Source: Legionellales bacterium
Lineage (GTDB): Bacteria > Pseudomonadota > Gammaproteobacteria > Comchoanobacterales > Comchoanobacteraceae
Direction: 5' to 3'
Assembly (NCBI GenBank): GCA_002722435.1
Contig: PBLX01000036.1
Span: 1-41,712, forward strand
DNA length: 41,712 nt
The position numbers and the translations under genes are program-made. The notes below the pieces were generated by a model, which made no database searches, was not told the origin of the DNA, and worked only from the letters and a program-made list of their open reading frames with translations. This document shows, one piece after another, positions 23,901 through 28,024 of the stretch; within the stretch, counting starts at the first letter, position 1; every line of letters begins with the position of its first letter.

Positions 23901-26900
23901 CAGGTCAGCAATATACTCATGCATTTGTAAGTGCTACTCACGAATGTATCGTTTCTGCAGGATCTATCGATTGTGTCCATGACGTTGCTGATGTGCTTGC
24001 ATGGCATACATTTAACTTAGAGTATGGTGGAGATAACATGGTTGCACTTGGTGCAAATTACTATGTTGAAAATGGAGTTATCCAACATATCGCAGGTGTT
24101 GTAAATGAAGTAACTTGGATTACAAATGCTGCTAGAGATATTGCCAAGCAAATCTATCAAGGCACTACACCTTCTAGACATGCAACAAATGGTGCTGAGT
24201 TTGTCCCAATTACTGACATTGAAGATAAGTGGGTAACTGGATTAGGAAATATGAGTGCTGTAAGTGACTCTGATGTAGATACCGAAGTTAATAGACTTAT
24301 TAGTATAGTAACTGATACTATCAATGATCCTACAGGATCTGATACAACAACATATCCTAACGGTCTATCTGGATCATTTACTCCAACACTACCAAACATC
24401 TGGCCAGCAAAATATGGTGGAGATGTCCCACTTAGAGATGTATCTGTTACATTCGATATTCAACAAACAAATTGGAATGAAACATGTCCAACTCAAGCAG
24501 CTGCAATCAATACTTTGATGGGAATACTTGAGGGTGGTATTGATGCTGCTGTAGCAGGAAATGGTCTTACTTACTATGGCACAACTGTCACAGAAACTGC
24601 TCCTACATCACCTACATCTAATCTTTATAATGCAGGTAAGTGTTATGATGTCAAACTAGGTATTGAGAGCAAGTATAAGGTCATGTATGAGACCTTATCA
24701 GGTGGATCAACAAGTAATAAGATGGCAGCGAAGATGATTCTCTTCAACAAACCTGCTATTAAGAAGAGAGCATATGATCAAACTGTTGCATTCTATCCTG
24801 GTTACGCAGGTGATGCAGACTTTGCAGATCAAATAATTCATGCTGTAATTTATGACCTTATTACAGGTGGTAATGCTGAGGCATTTGATTCTATCAGTAA
24901 CTGGTTTGATGGTGATGGAAATATGATTGTCTACACAGGAATTGTTAGGACACATCTAATCTATCATATGACTCGTGTTAGAGAATATTGTAAGTCAATC
25001 ATATATGCTCCTGATGGTGCAGGTTGGATTCCTTACATTGCAGATCCTGGTATTTACATTCCTGCTCTTAGGACAGAATGGAATCAAGAATCAACAGAAT
25101 TCAATATGGATTCTAGTATTAACGTATTTGAATTTGCTCTTGAGCAATCTAAATTCTCTACTGAGGCGAAGACTACATGGATCGCTAATACTGACGTCCA
25201 TAACAGACACGTTGTATACAACGAAGGATTTGATTGGAATACAGATCCTGCTCTTGTATCTCTTACTCCCACAGTTCGTGCGGGGTATGATAGAGCAGAG
25301 TTTAGAATTAGAATTTACCGTGCTAACTTCTTCAGACGTGGTGATGTTGTACAATACATCCCTGCATCTGGCAGCACATTAGGTGGCACAGGTCAATCAT
25401 TATATTATATCTTAAATGCTGAGGCAACATTCTTTGAAATAGGTGCTGTCCCAACTCATGATGGTAGATTCAGAGCATTAGAATTTGATGATACTGCAGC
25501 ATCATCTCATATCTTCCAAGTCCTTGTAAGATCTGGTATTAATAGAGCAACAACAACTTACGGTGATCCTAATGTAGAGACTCCATACTCAGGTGGATTC
25601 CTTGATGCTGATGTCCTTTACGGCACACAATCTGATGTATTTTCTGAGATTGGATCACAGTCCTTTAACCAAGCATCTGTCAGAGAAACATTCTTATATG
25701 TTAAACTTGGCAACCCATCAGATCCTGGCGTTTCTAAATTCACTAACGGTGAAAACGTATTTAAGTCTGGTGATGCAACTGCTATAGGTAAGGTATTACA
25801 GCAAAACTATAACACTGGTAATACGGAGATTATTCTAAGAGTTGTAGATAAGACAGGACCTAACTGGGCAGTTGGAGATACTCTTGTTGGACAAGACAGT
25901 GCAACAACTGCAGACATTACTGCTATAACTGATCGTCTACTTCTTAACGTTGATCTTGGTGCATATGCTGTTGGAGATAAGATATTCAAGAAAGCAGATA
26001 ACACTGAGGCAGATATCGTATTCTACGATAATAAGTCTGGTGCAATTATCGGTAATGATGGTGGTCGTGTTGTTATGGATGTTGAGACCATTCAATCTGG
26101 ATGGCAGACTGGTGATATCATTTATGGTAGTCTTACTGACTACATCTTAGATGTTAAAGGTATCTACCAACCAGGTGGAGTTGCAGAAGTAAATGATATT
26201 ATTCACGGCACAGAGGTTATAGAATTAGATCTAGGATCTACATTTATTGAGGCAGGTCTCGCTGCTACATTTGAAGTTGGTGATGAAGTTAGCATGCTTA
26301 TAGGTACTGTTGTTAAGAATCCTGGTTTAACAGCGATCGTAACTAAGTATCAACCTCCTAATAACAATGTAAGTCCTGTAATACCACATAAGATGTGGAT
26401 TGGTAATGTCCAACCTGTAGGCACAGGTGCAACTGTAAGTGAATTAACAAACTCAGGTATATTCATTGGTAAGTTTGATATCGGCACAAACTTCCCTGTT
26501 ATCTACTCTAACGTAACTAACGTAAGTCAAACAACATATACTTCTTACGCTAAGATTTCTAAGATTGAGCAGCAAGGTATTACTGCAAGAATATGGGTTG
26601 AGCAAGCAGTTGGTGACTTCTATGACAATATCACTATTAAAGGTGACGATGGATGGTCAGCTGCTGTATCTGATGCAAGGACATTGGTTGGACGTGTTGA
26701 TCGTTACTTTAGAGGATTTGACGGTGTGCAGCAAAACTTCTCACTATCTGTTGAGAATGGACAAGCATACTTCCCAGATCCTGCAGGACACATGCTTATA
26801 TTTGTTAATGGTATTCTACAACCACCAGGTGCTGTTAATGCATATACTGCATTCTCTGACCAAATACAGTTTACAGAGCCACCTGAGATTGGATCTGAGT

Positions 26901-28024
26901 TTATTGGATACTACGTTGGTAAACTAAGACAACTTGATGATATTGGATTTGAATTTGATTCACTAAGATCTTCCTTCAACTTGAAGTTAGATGGAATCTT
27001 CTACTCATTGACATTGACTGAAGGTGTCTCATCTGCAACAATCTTACCAGAAAATAACATACTCGTATCACTCAACGGTATCATACAGGAGCCAGGTGTA
27101 TCTTATGAGATTGTTGGATCTAGAATAATCTTTGCTGAAGTCCCAAGAGCAGGAGCAACATTCGTTGGATTCTCTTACATTGGATCTGATGCTGACGTTA
27201 TATCTGCAACTGTTGTCCCACCGATTGAAGCGGGTGACGAATTAGACATTGAGGGTGAAGAATTCCCAAGAGAAGTTGCTCTAATTGAATCTTCTAACTC
27301 CTTGATTACATTTGAATATACAGGATCAGTTAAAGGTAGAAATGCAGAAGCATTAGCAAATATAACTACTGGACAAATTGTTAGTGCTACAATAACCAAT
27401 CCTGGCGATGGTTACACTTCCAAACCTAACGTTGAAATTATTTCTTCTACTGGTTTTGATGGTCGTTTGGTGCCTATGATGGGTATCCAAAGAATTGACG
27501 TTAGGACACCTGGTGTTGGATATCAACTACCTCTAGTTGCTGCTGAAACAACTGTTGAGGATAACTTTGTTACACCTACAGGATCACCTGTAAATAATGG
27601 ATTCGATATCTACGCAGGTGAGGGTATCGATCAACAAGGTAACCCAATCACTGTTGATCCTGGTCTAATTAGAATTAATATCAACCCAGTTAACGTAACT
27701 GTTAACCAAGGTCAAACTGCAACATTCACCGTGGTTGCTGACTTTGTAAGAGCATCCGATAGTGCCCTAAATACTACTACACTTAACTATCAGTGGCAGA
27801 AGAAGGATTACGGCACAACCACTTGGTCTAATATTATCGGTGGTAACCAAGCAGCATATCCTACTGGTGTTACTACACAACAAGATGATGGTGATGAATA
27901 CAGAGTAGCGATAACTGCAGCGGGTGCAACACCTGTTTATTCCTTCTCTGCTATCCTGTCTGTCCAGATTGGCACCACGGTGATCTCTAACTTCACTCCT
28001 GATCAGATCTTCGACGACGCATGA
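5996..28024 (+). CDS. giant modular virion protein in the gp7 position
   Basis: One open frame of 7342 codons (about 0.8 MDa). Approximate modules by residue: 1-60, phage structural N-terminus (LPDFIKSEDRAFVQLLQEYY); 135-212, beta-hairpin module; 308-592, seven GxGY repeats; 658-728, conserved phage segment (IKNIRDFYLAKGT); 1131-1350, GGGGSGA repeats; 1365-1559, YHYH-like module; 1615-1626, EF-hand loop; 1836-2232, beta-propeller-like region (NNNIYIVGYTD); 2232-2442, LamG-like; 2665-2797, two GTSG-type modules; 3105-3332, GxGY repeats; about 3970-6310, eight degenerate helical modules with inserted beta repeats and a second LamG-like domain (4951-5101); 6926-7063, two hairpin modules; 7222-7332, Ig-like domain. 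T4 has gp7 (1032 residues) between gp6 and gp8, so a wedge or fibre role is inferred. Protein cleavage is possible but unseen. The stop overlaps the next start (ATGA). Confidence 0.85.
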   Translation: MSRVQVSDRVEQQLPDFIKSEDRAFVQLLQEYYKSQEKVGRPYDILNNVLDYLDIDTYQSNVLTSETTVLQAIGLNDTEIVVEDIDGYQERNGSIKVDNEILYYESVTRGPDAIMTPGIAPHEFKKKEQALENPYYEFDGVNTTFPLKYQGNPVSPASVDHLVVTVYNVTLIPTVDYTVSGTNIIFTVPPRAPLGGDDQGFTKITYLIGFADKTIVTMDAVSYTEWQGTKYYPLRVNGSAYTPISDVSLIVNRSGQLQKPFEQFNVYQDTLVAKFALGSQDTLHVRAIEFVPASFGSGATAVCNVVENQIDNILVKQGGSGYRLDFAPRVNIQTATVGEYATAHSLVGGIKDIQLISGGQGYTSYNPPIPLVTAPTNANGRLARVSLTVNDTTGMVDSVTITDSGSGYDFVPVITFNNPGGGTVSNATIDSEGRLNVESITVTAPGINYANPPTIYIDPAPEGGINAIAECSLTSEGGLSSVTIINRGRGYTTAPRCRVIDPVGAQVLDVTVSSGAVTDIELLTGGRGYTDAPSVYIVDDRKDAYGDPIGGTGATAAATIFNGELTDINITNFGTGYSEANPPTIYIAEPQAAKASVNVGYDEVTGFVIEETGRNYVPSAFNGIVRGVSNVVDFDEFGNQIFAKESQIATSTHPIGSIVHNLDSIFIYQLFEKFRKQYLPTIQLDPSKVNPVNVIKNIRDFYLAKGTALGAKYLFKILFGEEIEVSYPKEQIISPSAATWTVDTILRTQIVSGDAANLIDSEVIQYADEVDQNIKYASALVENAISIIKGEDTIFELVISEETLTGTFKIPYKTRLVEPLDTVDQIVTVDSTIGWPERNGTFFIGDNEEVQYKEKSLNQFIECTRSNNAIVEDWDPGTVITSNIYIYANRGTTTEVKMRVLGIAEAGSTVLDDTGSYYLPGDKLKVASLGSDSVGEERLESWFYNVKKLVRVSAIDPGGASQVATVTTEEPHGLLVEDTVTVYGANPVVFNGTFQVSSRIDDYNFSYRVATATDIVPVGNILLSVDLNRGKSTETPINNVVTEFTTNIQNSFFNADYVYVAASGLPNYKIGPFIGSALIPGNQRKLIRVPRVVNTVSERQQIAANSAIGSWVNGVSIWCYKSQESVLFGPLTGIVVSGSGLNYDAGSPPEVLIEGGGGSGATATVTVNGSVDSFEVTAGGTEYTSSPLISIVGGGGSGASASAVVTNGVITRILVSNPGSGFTSQPSITITGGGGSGAAATANIRGPISGVTLTGGGSGYTSLPTVSVTSGEGALAQPIVLNGRIVSIAIINSGRRYTTAPRVVINGDGFGAVAKATIATTGEDKGKVIGITISNRGINYIQGTTTVRLDAVGELATFTAQVFEWNKNFEYNLSNKYDIARGYVFTGLNNQYGGEYAHLSDPKELRYVVGDNVFLDQETGKFQEIETNFQHSPILGWAYDGNPIYGPYGYANPTDQNSGVRRLRTSYQLKPEIVLSDANPSPSRTDGPLLATYPAGSFVPDYEYVFQQGDLDQYNGRFCKTPEYPDGTYAYFVTIDASSDGNPLFPYVMGPAFNSLPDEWNLSQGAVQENIPADVVRYRVPYENVDIDVERLPNQEADVLTTEIEGYPIIFEIQDTNQDGIIDANEQQEILELQEEPTLQIYDYFPQVSLESKVDIDVETVTQFETAQIDGFVIENPGRSYQVNDTVFFDNTDTGGFGASAIIDSIKGVAISAYSKEIIGDRPYGVITTSLNHDLVQGDEIIVDSTPITANTNKEYTVKVVKGIESVTVDIPGIGYNELIPPTYELVDDSGGIDADFNINLDAAGVAGSFTIVNSGNGYSTDIPPQIRVSHPQSNTKTRYWLSEYLNDSGNVSIFDSYSTVNRDYYICGSLKEDIDNDQVGFLAKFNDLGEVQWVRTLLPNNTGVKKLEFTCLYVDDSQENDLVYVGGQTYDPDNANYNPDVWFGKYESERDAQNNPTGTLKWQKSIAGISGGQRRDYITDIALDENNNIYIVGYTDTQAIDANDIWIIQSNNDGDLKEKRKISSPNGDEDLTQIKWVSNSTFMFVGVNQTTDNMIYGTFSYDGSNINVDFVKQVPALGGYVRNPRFTIDEYNDVFFLYDVYNNANGKYERIQVGKIPLADTNATMTNAQGATVVKPWLFRKSLTPQGNFVSIKNTGLHIDVFGDVVITSAVDYDEDRKVNIVSSLKYDGTIKAESILETTDSVGQVGKTSTVDNSGDIITVAERLIPNQLAVYRFDDAADLDYDTTKQTISTLTIQTPADAEVDTSYYKYGTGSLKFQAANRATASGLAWEGQNWTTAAWFSMNTTAYAAGNTPHFFDTIEVNGTSGVSVYLMGIASDANFGKIILEVNGSVVASSTETTYWGNFSAAAWHHIALVKENTGSGVWEINVYYDGTLAITYQTLIDVNLASVGLGGTDPSVSTKAFIGHIDDWIISKLDEYESTFTPPTTKFPLSHEISDVVAIKIDRAHTSGRGTYTLTTATNYSNLTISEWTAGTWSDAGLPSIDQWDVGAGGLQLLDFSDSPSVYTPVQTYTWTNNREQFASKSSTIPVTNGQKMFVTANVVPKFYIKDATYSKIDNIFEYTFNQDALFTKGAILQQYNSLGVVQAYGTIVESPVGTTNNPGLGNKYKIGKIFGTFNTTDLLRSTEATDINVIPDQKFVGIEAENLWVTGTVYATSDRVYYAKKIYEAQSGGTSGVTPPTHTTGAVSDGAITWVFIRNAGEFDIDIQTEPYPKPQYRGLDMDRWDSGINFPVGYQVYWQRNVYEVTVAGTSGTTAPVHVTGTASDGGVTWEFKSTELALSDYARFQAYADGAYSVKILKVQPASSYIPGDVIAINSANIVIDDEGVDAYKVVKVTGFASVKEVELTTTLKKDIKKVSEGRSNLVYATSVTPHNYTDNDIIFTEGFTTTEYNGSFFIREVFGSREFVFGLRTTAAGDPVFNQNSISNVNIFAKHPSLTFIKEHQYVFDVGDASNFGYYLSFAQDNQYKLEYSFNNITRVGTPGIQAEGLRPYVKFSAIGNVTNISYYFDPSRIGATSPVGANSFIDIIKTPYDGTFTISQVVNNTEFKFPLLLEPETSSAEVQDDEFGNPYTFYSTTSVKAIGPINTIKLVSPGGFYQKLPIISDIASFRQIERITITSGGTEYATGVYYNVPIAGDGEGGLATITVTLDEEIGSGTITAVSVADPGKGYTTASIDVDSISGILGPQLAGSGAALAVVIPDEGSGASVFLTGRNIGKIKRLKNNEFGFGYSHDYTLRPEITFPVNLQLFNTSILTEITITDPGSGYTSAPAVVIDGGGGSGAEAEAVIKNNRLNEILIKNPGQGYSSEPTVTLKSEFNYVVNLDLNYLQFNFPHGITTGAAIQLRADSVGSTTGILPKPSSAGLTQLVDGQIYYAIADQLESDQLRFGLTLQAAQSGDFITFLTQGEGRQTLLTEVFGGTATAVVATSRFLEGEKVFQGNSPEQATAEGYVSTNTGWQIGPKILKIVNYTGNFVVGEKVSGEVSKASGIIDNLSIARGVLNIDSITQTPGRFIDDVGKPSEIVQKIQDSFFYQSFSYVITSEIPITRWKKQVLDNNHPTGFKMFGQLQLTGGKDVSGRKVGTEFIKEVNINEYTNVNQITSFGAAEPVYTDYNNTEVLFRSRRLTSSEEILTSIVKKIDSISDDFDGILKSFPITVEGEGVIVKGNQLMITLNGVIQAPGTSYQIVGNQIVFAEAPKAASQVRYRSVRFTTIPVYRITLTNPQGIFPEMGQQVNGESSDAYATVIDSGTFHIDVINITDGPFTISEIIRRTNLFNAVVASVDLINTENLFKFQETITNFDGDIAIIEETNLDATGGATDTLLLSKTSGTSRYETGIFDIRLNEYIYSSNSKIVAQITFISPYLDPNTGQPVDTLIINRGSTFFGLIYERLVAIQNPNVILDDISQSSITPVQLYDASARINEDFLDFEEVRSTEIEYDNLSSGTFATGDALRNKAIFYANLVGNAGNRANDGARSIGRNRQEIIDRAERWVAVEHPDFYYPGDVQTNTTSRFRDAYRMILKNIDAISLRAYDLQKTQFTGTTAGDKQGYLDDVRLWIESLALDIHSGGNQYSLKWINEYFSDTTTLSYSRASAELLFIVEKAKDLCLAAITNQLTGVFSATNSTDEATYYADLSITADPSPGSAYATPGSNTDNATTDNCSDVQSAITTLWTWQNEAITAGNLNDIPSQVDPTTSIGQEKCRRDLGLFIDAIADDLSSGGEFNSQNFAEQYFDTTGNFILNGFYGEVAESQTAILKARDTMFYAINNLLYVKDIGNEGYNLNDPLTYGGSAPAHTYDPNYSSGNAQSLSNCADIQQNITFLTDIVIHSVTAENTHNLTGTTSYTSEGTGGPKITGVFADPVPQGSLNIDGANLLLNNKEFIAAEALHIYKTANAGFTPHQTDADCTDDIKDVIEAIAYDIKYGGNSRVYDAATYAIAYDDSPTTASQVNGIYAEAQTIAGSVIQNGTDTFTVANVNNATRTFDVTVPTVTLNAGDALTYVGNGKMVVAPPQFTPTGATYNPVTGDLVLTIGSHSITAGRFVSIAANSLTFNCTMDSGSSNKTYPRAGKDPYYNKPLEVTSVVANTSITVNVGASPEITFTPTAVTYSPSSGVMVMTIGEHKLEAGTAIKFAQESLVFRCSQDNYLTDHAYPRTTDPYFNTAVAITDVTSTTITVNVGVATAQGQYEHVFQSASFGAVITGGNYTHTFVSATSNAVTLDNTADIANAVYDVSTGTLSVTLAENYTPTLSNGNTVRLHYLHFVSKTFGDYFYPRFAATGVHGKKQWFDTDLTPVNSDTNGCATVVSAFNTLMSVYTTAYTNNNMAHATRTAPTERTITDGGYTAGETLRVTKYAFKDPSRGLFLPGENLKGVTTNASAPIKGSNNGLKWIYGGNATGTFSLGEYVTNSTLVNSNCTIDDITILSALSNNTKSVRIPNTGQIVQTERNDFKFGTGDFTIEVRFRADAISGNQIVFDMRRPQTTSTGLSLVLNASGQLILSNGGSTLITSTNTLIALRWHHIAVVKKTNVTSIYIDGVQQTTYSDTNTYEFARFSIGKDVSNTQQFIGNIDNLIVKKGVGDYEGATISPPSDPDFTNSNIVLGINGEAPFVVSTTEVYATLTGLTNSSSTLKSIDYLNKRITIEEVDLGREIYRDAADIIDINRDWIAEEAVGIMQAFFPDFTIPGDTYGAGGTMSGTNVCIRDTRDYILPAIVKDLREGGNYNVIVTSRFYRTRGGEIEYIGQELLQTLYAWREVVKLCKYVVNTSDTVLTGTYTTKLRVPHALSGTTGVETQLDTLGDYIADVLAPTGHRFRDAGALIWKNRDYIAEEAVGYINALYTKTINSTPVSFLTIPNNTKCIRDLKDHVLPAVIGDIIMGGNAETQKVIDSYLNSDSEIVYITDELQPMIDAIHYTEKLALAAVNNLLLSPGETSAALGADATYQDEYYSPIYTSRLAYRDETITYDPKQFDQTRTGSNKFLDAADLIDDNARVIAKEAVSTMNDLSKYGSFIVPTGNPVDCEDDVVDILAGVAHDLRHGGNSEIYRIGKLYVRSDGGIKHIEGETEASKAVFKIARDMAILTIRNGFGRDSLPGHNGNTFQLSSYERNGASNNRIYAARAIERNIRFIAEEAVRRGLDQYPSLSINGGSSALWKQEFTPTDVNYNSTNGLMVVTIGNHDIQRGDTVRVTPLGITLRCSQDNYTTDHPYPRTTDPYYEKNILVEDITQTTITINVGASPQGQQYTHAFQSALAGSIKWGDDFGGQKLTPTNITYNSATGDMVMTIPNHVFNVGNRLMIAPNSLTFTCSQDNNASNHSYPRTTDPYYNKTVGVTAVGTGTANITNASYQETTGILTITSAGHGLVTGNRIKIATDGIRFTCTQDGNSTNHDYPRSTDPANNKWLIVTKIDDDNIAVNVYPSQVGQQYPHTFVSATTGALIKQGGTVTVNVGASPAGQQYTHAFVSATHECIVSAGSIDCVHDVADVLAWHTFNLEYGGDNMVALGANYYVENGVIQHIAGVVNEVTWITNAARDIAKQIYQGTTPSRHATNGAEFVPITDIEDKWVTGLGNMSAVSDSDVDTEVNRLISIVTDTINDPTGSDTTTYPNGLSGSFTPTLPNIWPAKYGGDVPLRDVSVTFDIQQTNWNETCPTQAAAINTLMGILEGGIDAAVAGNGLTYYGTTVTETAPTSPTSNLYNAGKCYDVKLGIESKYKVMYETLSGGSTSNKMAAKMILFNKPAIKKRAYDQTVAFYPGYAGDADFADQIIHAVIYDLITGGNAEAFDSISNWFDGDGNMIVYTGIVRTHLIYHMTRVREYCKSIIYAPDGAGWIPYIADPGIYIPALRTEWNQESTEFNMDSSINVFEFALEQSKFSTEAKTTWIANTDVHNRHVVYNEGFDWNTDPALVSLTPTVRAGYDRAEFRIRIYRANFFRRGDVVQYIPASGSTLGGTGQSLYYILNAEATFFEIGAVPTHDGRFRALEFDDTAASSHIFQVLVRSGINRATTTYGDPNVETPYSGGFLDADVLYGTQSDVFSEIGSQSFNQASVRETFLYVKLGNPSDPGVSKFTNGENVFKSGDATAIGKVLQQNYNTGNTEIILRVVDKTGPNWAVGDTLVGQDSATTADITAITDRLLLNVDLGAYAVGDKIFKKADNTEADIVFYDNKSGAIIGNDGGRVVMDVETIQSGWQTGDIIYGSLTDYILDVKGIYQPGGVAEVNDIIHGTEVIELDLGSTFIEAGLAATFEVGDEVSMLIGTVVKNPGLTAIVTKYQPPNNNVSPVIPHKMWIGNVQPVGTGATVSELTNSGIFIGKFDIGTNFPVIYSNVTNVSQTTYTSYAKISKIEQQGITARIWVEQAVGDFYDNITIKGDDGWSAAVSDARTLVGRVDRYFRGFDGVQQNFSLSVENGQAYFPDPAGHMLIFVNGILQPPGAVNAYTAFSDQIQFTEPPEIGSEFIGYYVGKLRQLDDIGFEFDSLRSSFNLKLDGIFYSLTLTEGVSSATILPENNILVSLNGIIQEPGVSYEIVGSRIIFAEVPRAGATFVGFSYIGSDADVISATVVPPIEAGDELDIEGEEFPREVALIESSNSLITFEYTGSVKGRNAEALANITTGQIVSATITNPGDGYTSKPNVEIISSTGFDGRLVPMMGIQRIDVRTPGVGYQLPLVAAETTVEDNFVTPTGSPVNNGFDIYAGEGIDQQGNPITVDPGLIRININPVNVTVNQGQTATFTVVADFVRASDSALNTTTLNYQWQKKDYGTTTWSNIIGGNQAAYPTGVTTQQDDGDEYRVAITAAGATPVYSFSAILSVQIGTTVISNFTPDQIFDDA
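6918..7770 (+). repeat. GxGY beta-repeat block 1 (about 7 copies)
   Basis: In-frame repeats of about 40 residues inside the giant gene. Each has a strand such as VTITDSGSGY followed by a Pro-containing strand such as APRCRVIDP. Glycine-tyrosine cores visible in order are GGSGY, GGQGY, GSGY, GINY, GRGY, GGRGY and GTGY. Likely a stacked beta structure. Confidence 0.75.
9385..10045 (+). repeat. GGGGSGA beta-repeat block 2
   Basis: In-frame repeats of 37-39 residues in the giant gene. GGGGSGA occurs three times (near 9461, 9572 and 9690), each after a strand pair of the type GSGFTSQPSITITG; further divergent copies follow to about 10045. It is the same repeat class as block 1 with a longer glycine turn. 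Confidence 0.75.
15310..15990 (+). repeat. GxGY beta-repeat block 3
   Basis: Further in-frame copies of the GxGY class in the giant gene, including SGGTEY, PGKGY, PGSGY (followed by GGGGSGA) and PGQGY. Spacing is less regular than in blocks 1 and 2. Confidence 0.65.
19597..20190 (+). repeat. beta module with YPRTTDP motif, first cluster (2 copies)
   Basis: Two consecutive in-frame copies of a ~90-residue module in the giant gene. Each has a strand pair like GVMVMTIGEHKLEAG, a Cys-containing strand (FRCSQDN), then YPR plus DPY (HAYPRTTDPYFN in the second, YPRAGKDPYYN in the first), and ends with an ITVNVG strand. A trailing fragment (HTFVSAT) follows. Confidence 0.7.
23010..23960 (+). repeat. 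beta module with YPRTTDP motif, second cluster (3-4 copies)
   Basis: Further copies of the same module as at 19597, with cores HPYPRTTDPYYEK, HSYPRTTDPYYNK and HDYPRSTDPANNK, each preceded by a C(S/T)QD strand and separated by strands ending in HAFQSA or HTFVSAT. A last partial copy ends at about 23960. The cluster is inserted within a helical module. Confidence 0.7.

Larger units (their letters stand above)
17911..24910 (+). repeat. degenerate helical module repeated about eight times
   Basis: The giant protein carries a recurring module with two signatures: an N-terminal helix of the form N-x-x-FIA-x-EA, and a later C-x-x-D(I/L)-x-D helix ending in a short loop DL-x-x-GGN. Full or partial copies lie near 17911-18290, 18650-18755, 19186-19370, 21503-21745, 21980-22220, 22480-22700, 22887-24065 and 24741-24910. 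Examples are NRDWIAEEAVG, NRDYIAEEAVG and NIRFIAEEAVR, and the loops IKYGGN, LREGGN and LRHGGN. The copy at 22887 is split by inserted beta repeats. Confidence 0.65.

Noticed and set aside
5996..28024. Giant frame as a fusion from misassembly
   Set aside because: Codon use, GAAC avoidance and repeat style are uniform throughout, and the flanking gp6 and YHYH genes are intact. Reads would be needed to exclude it fully.
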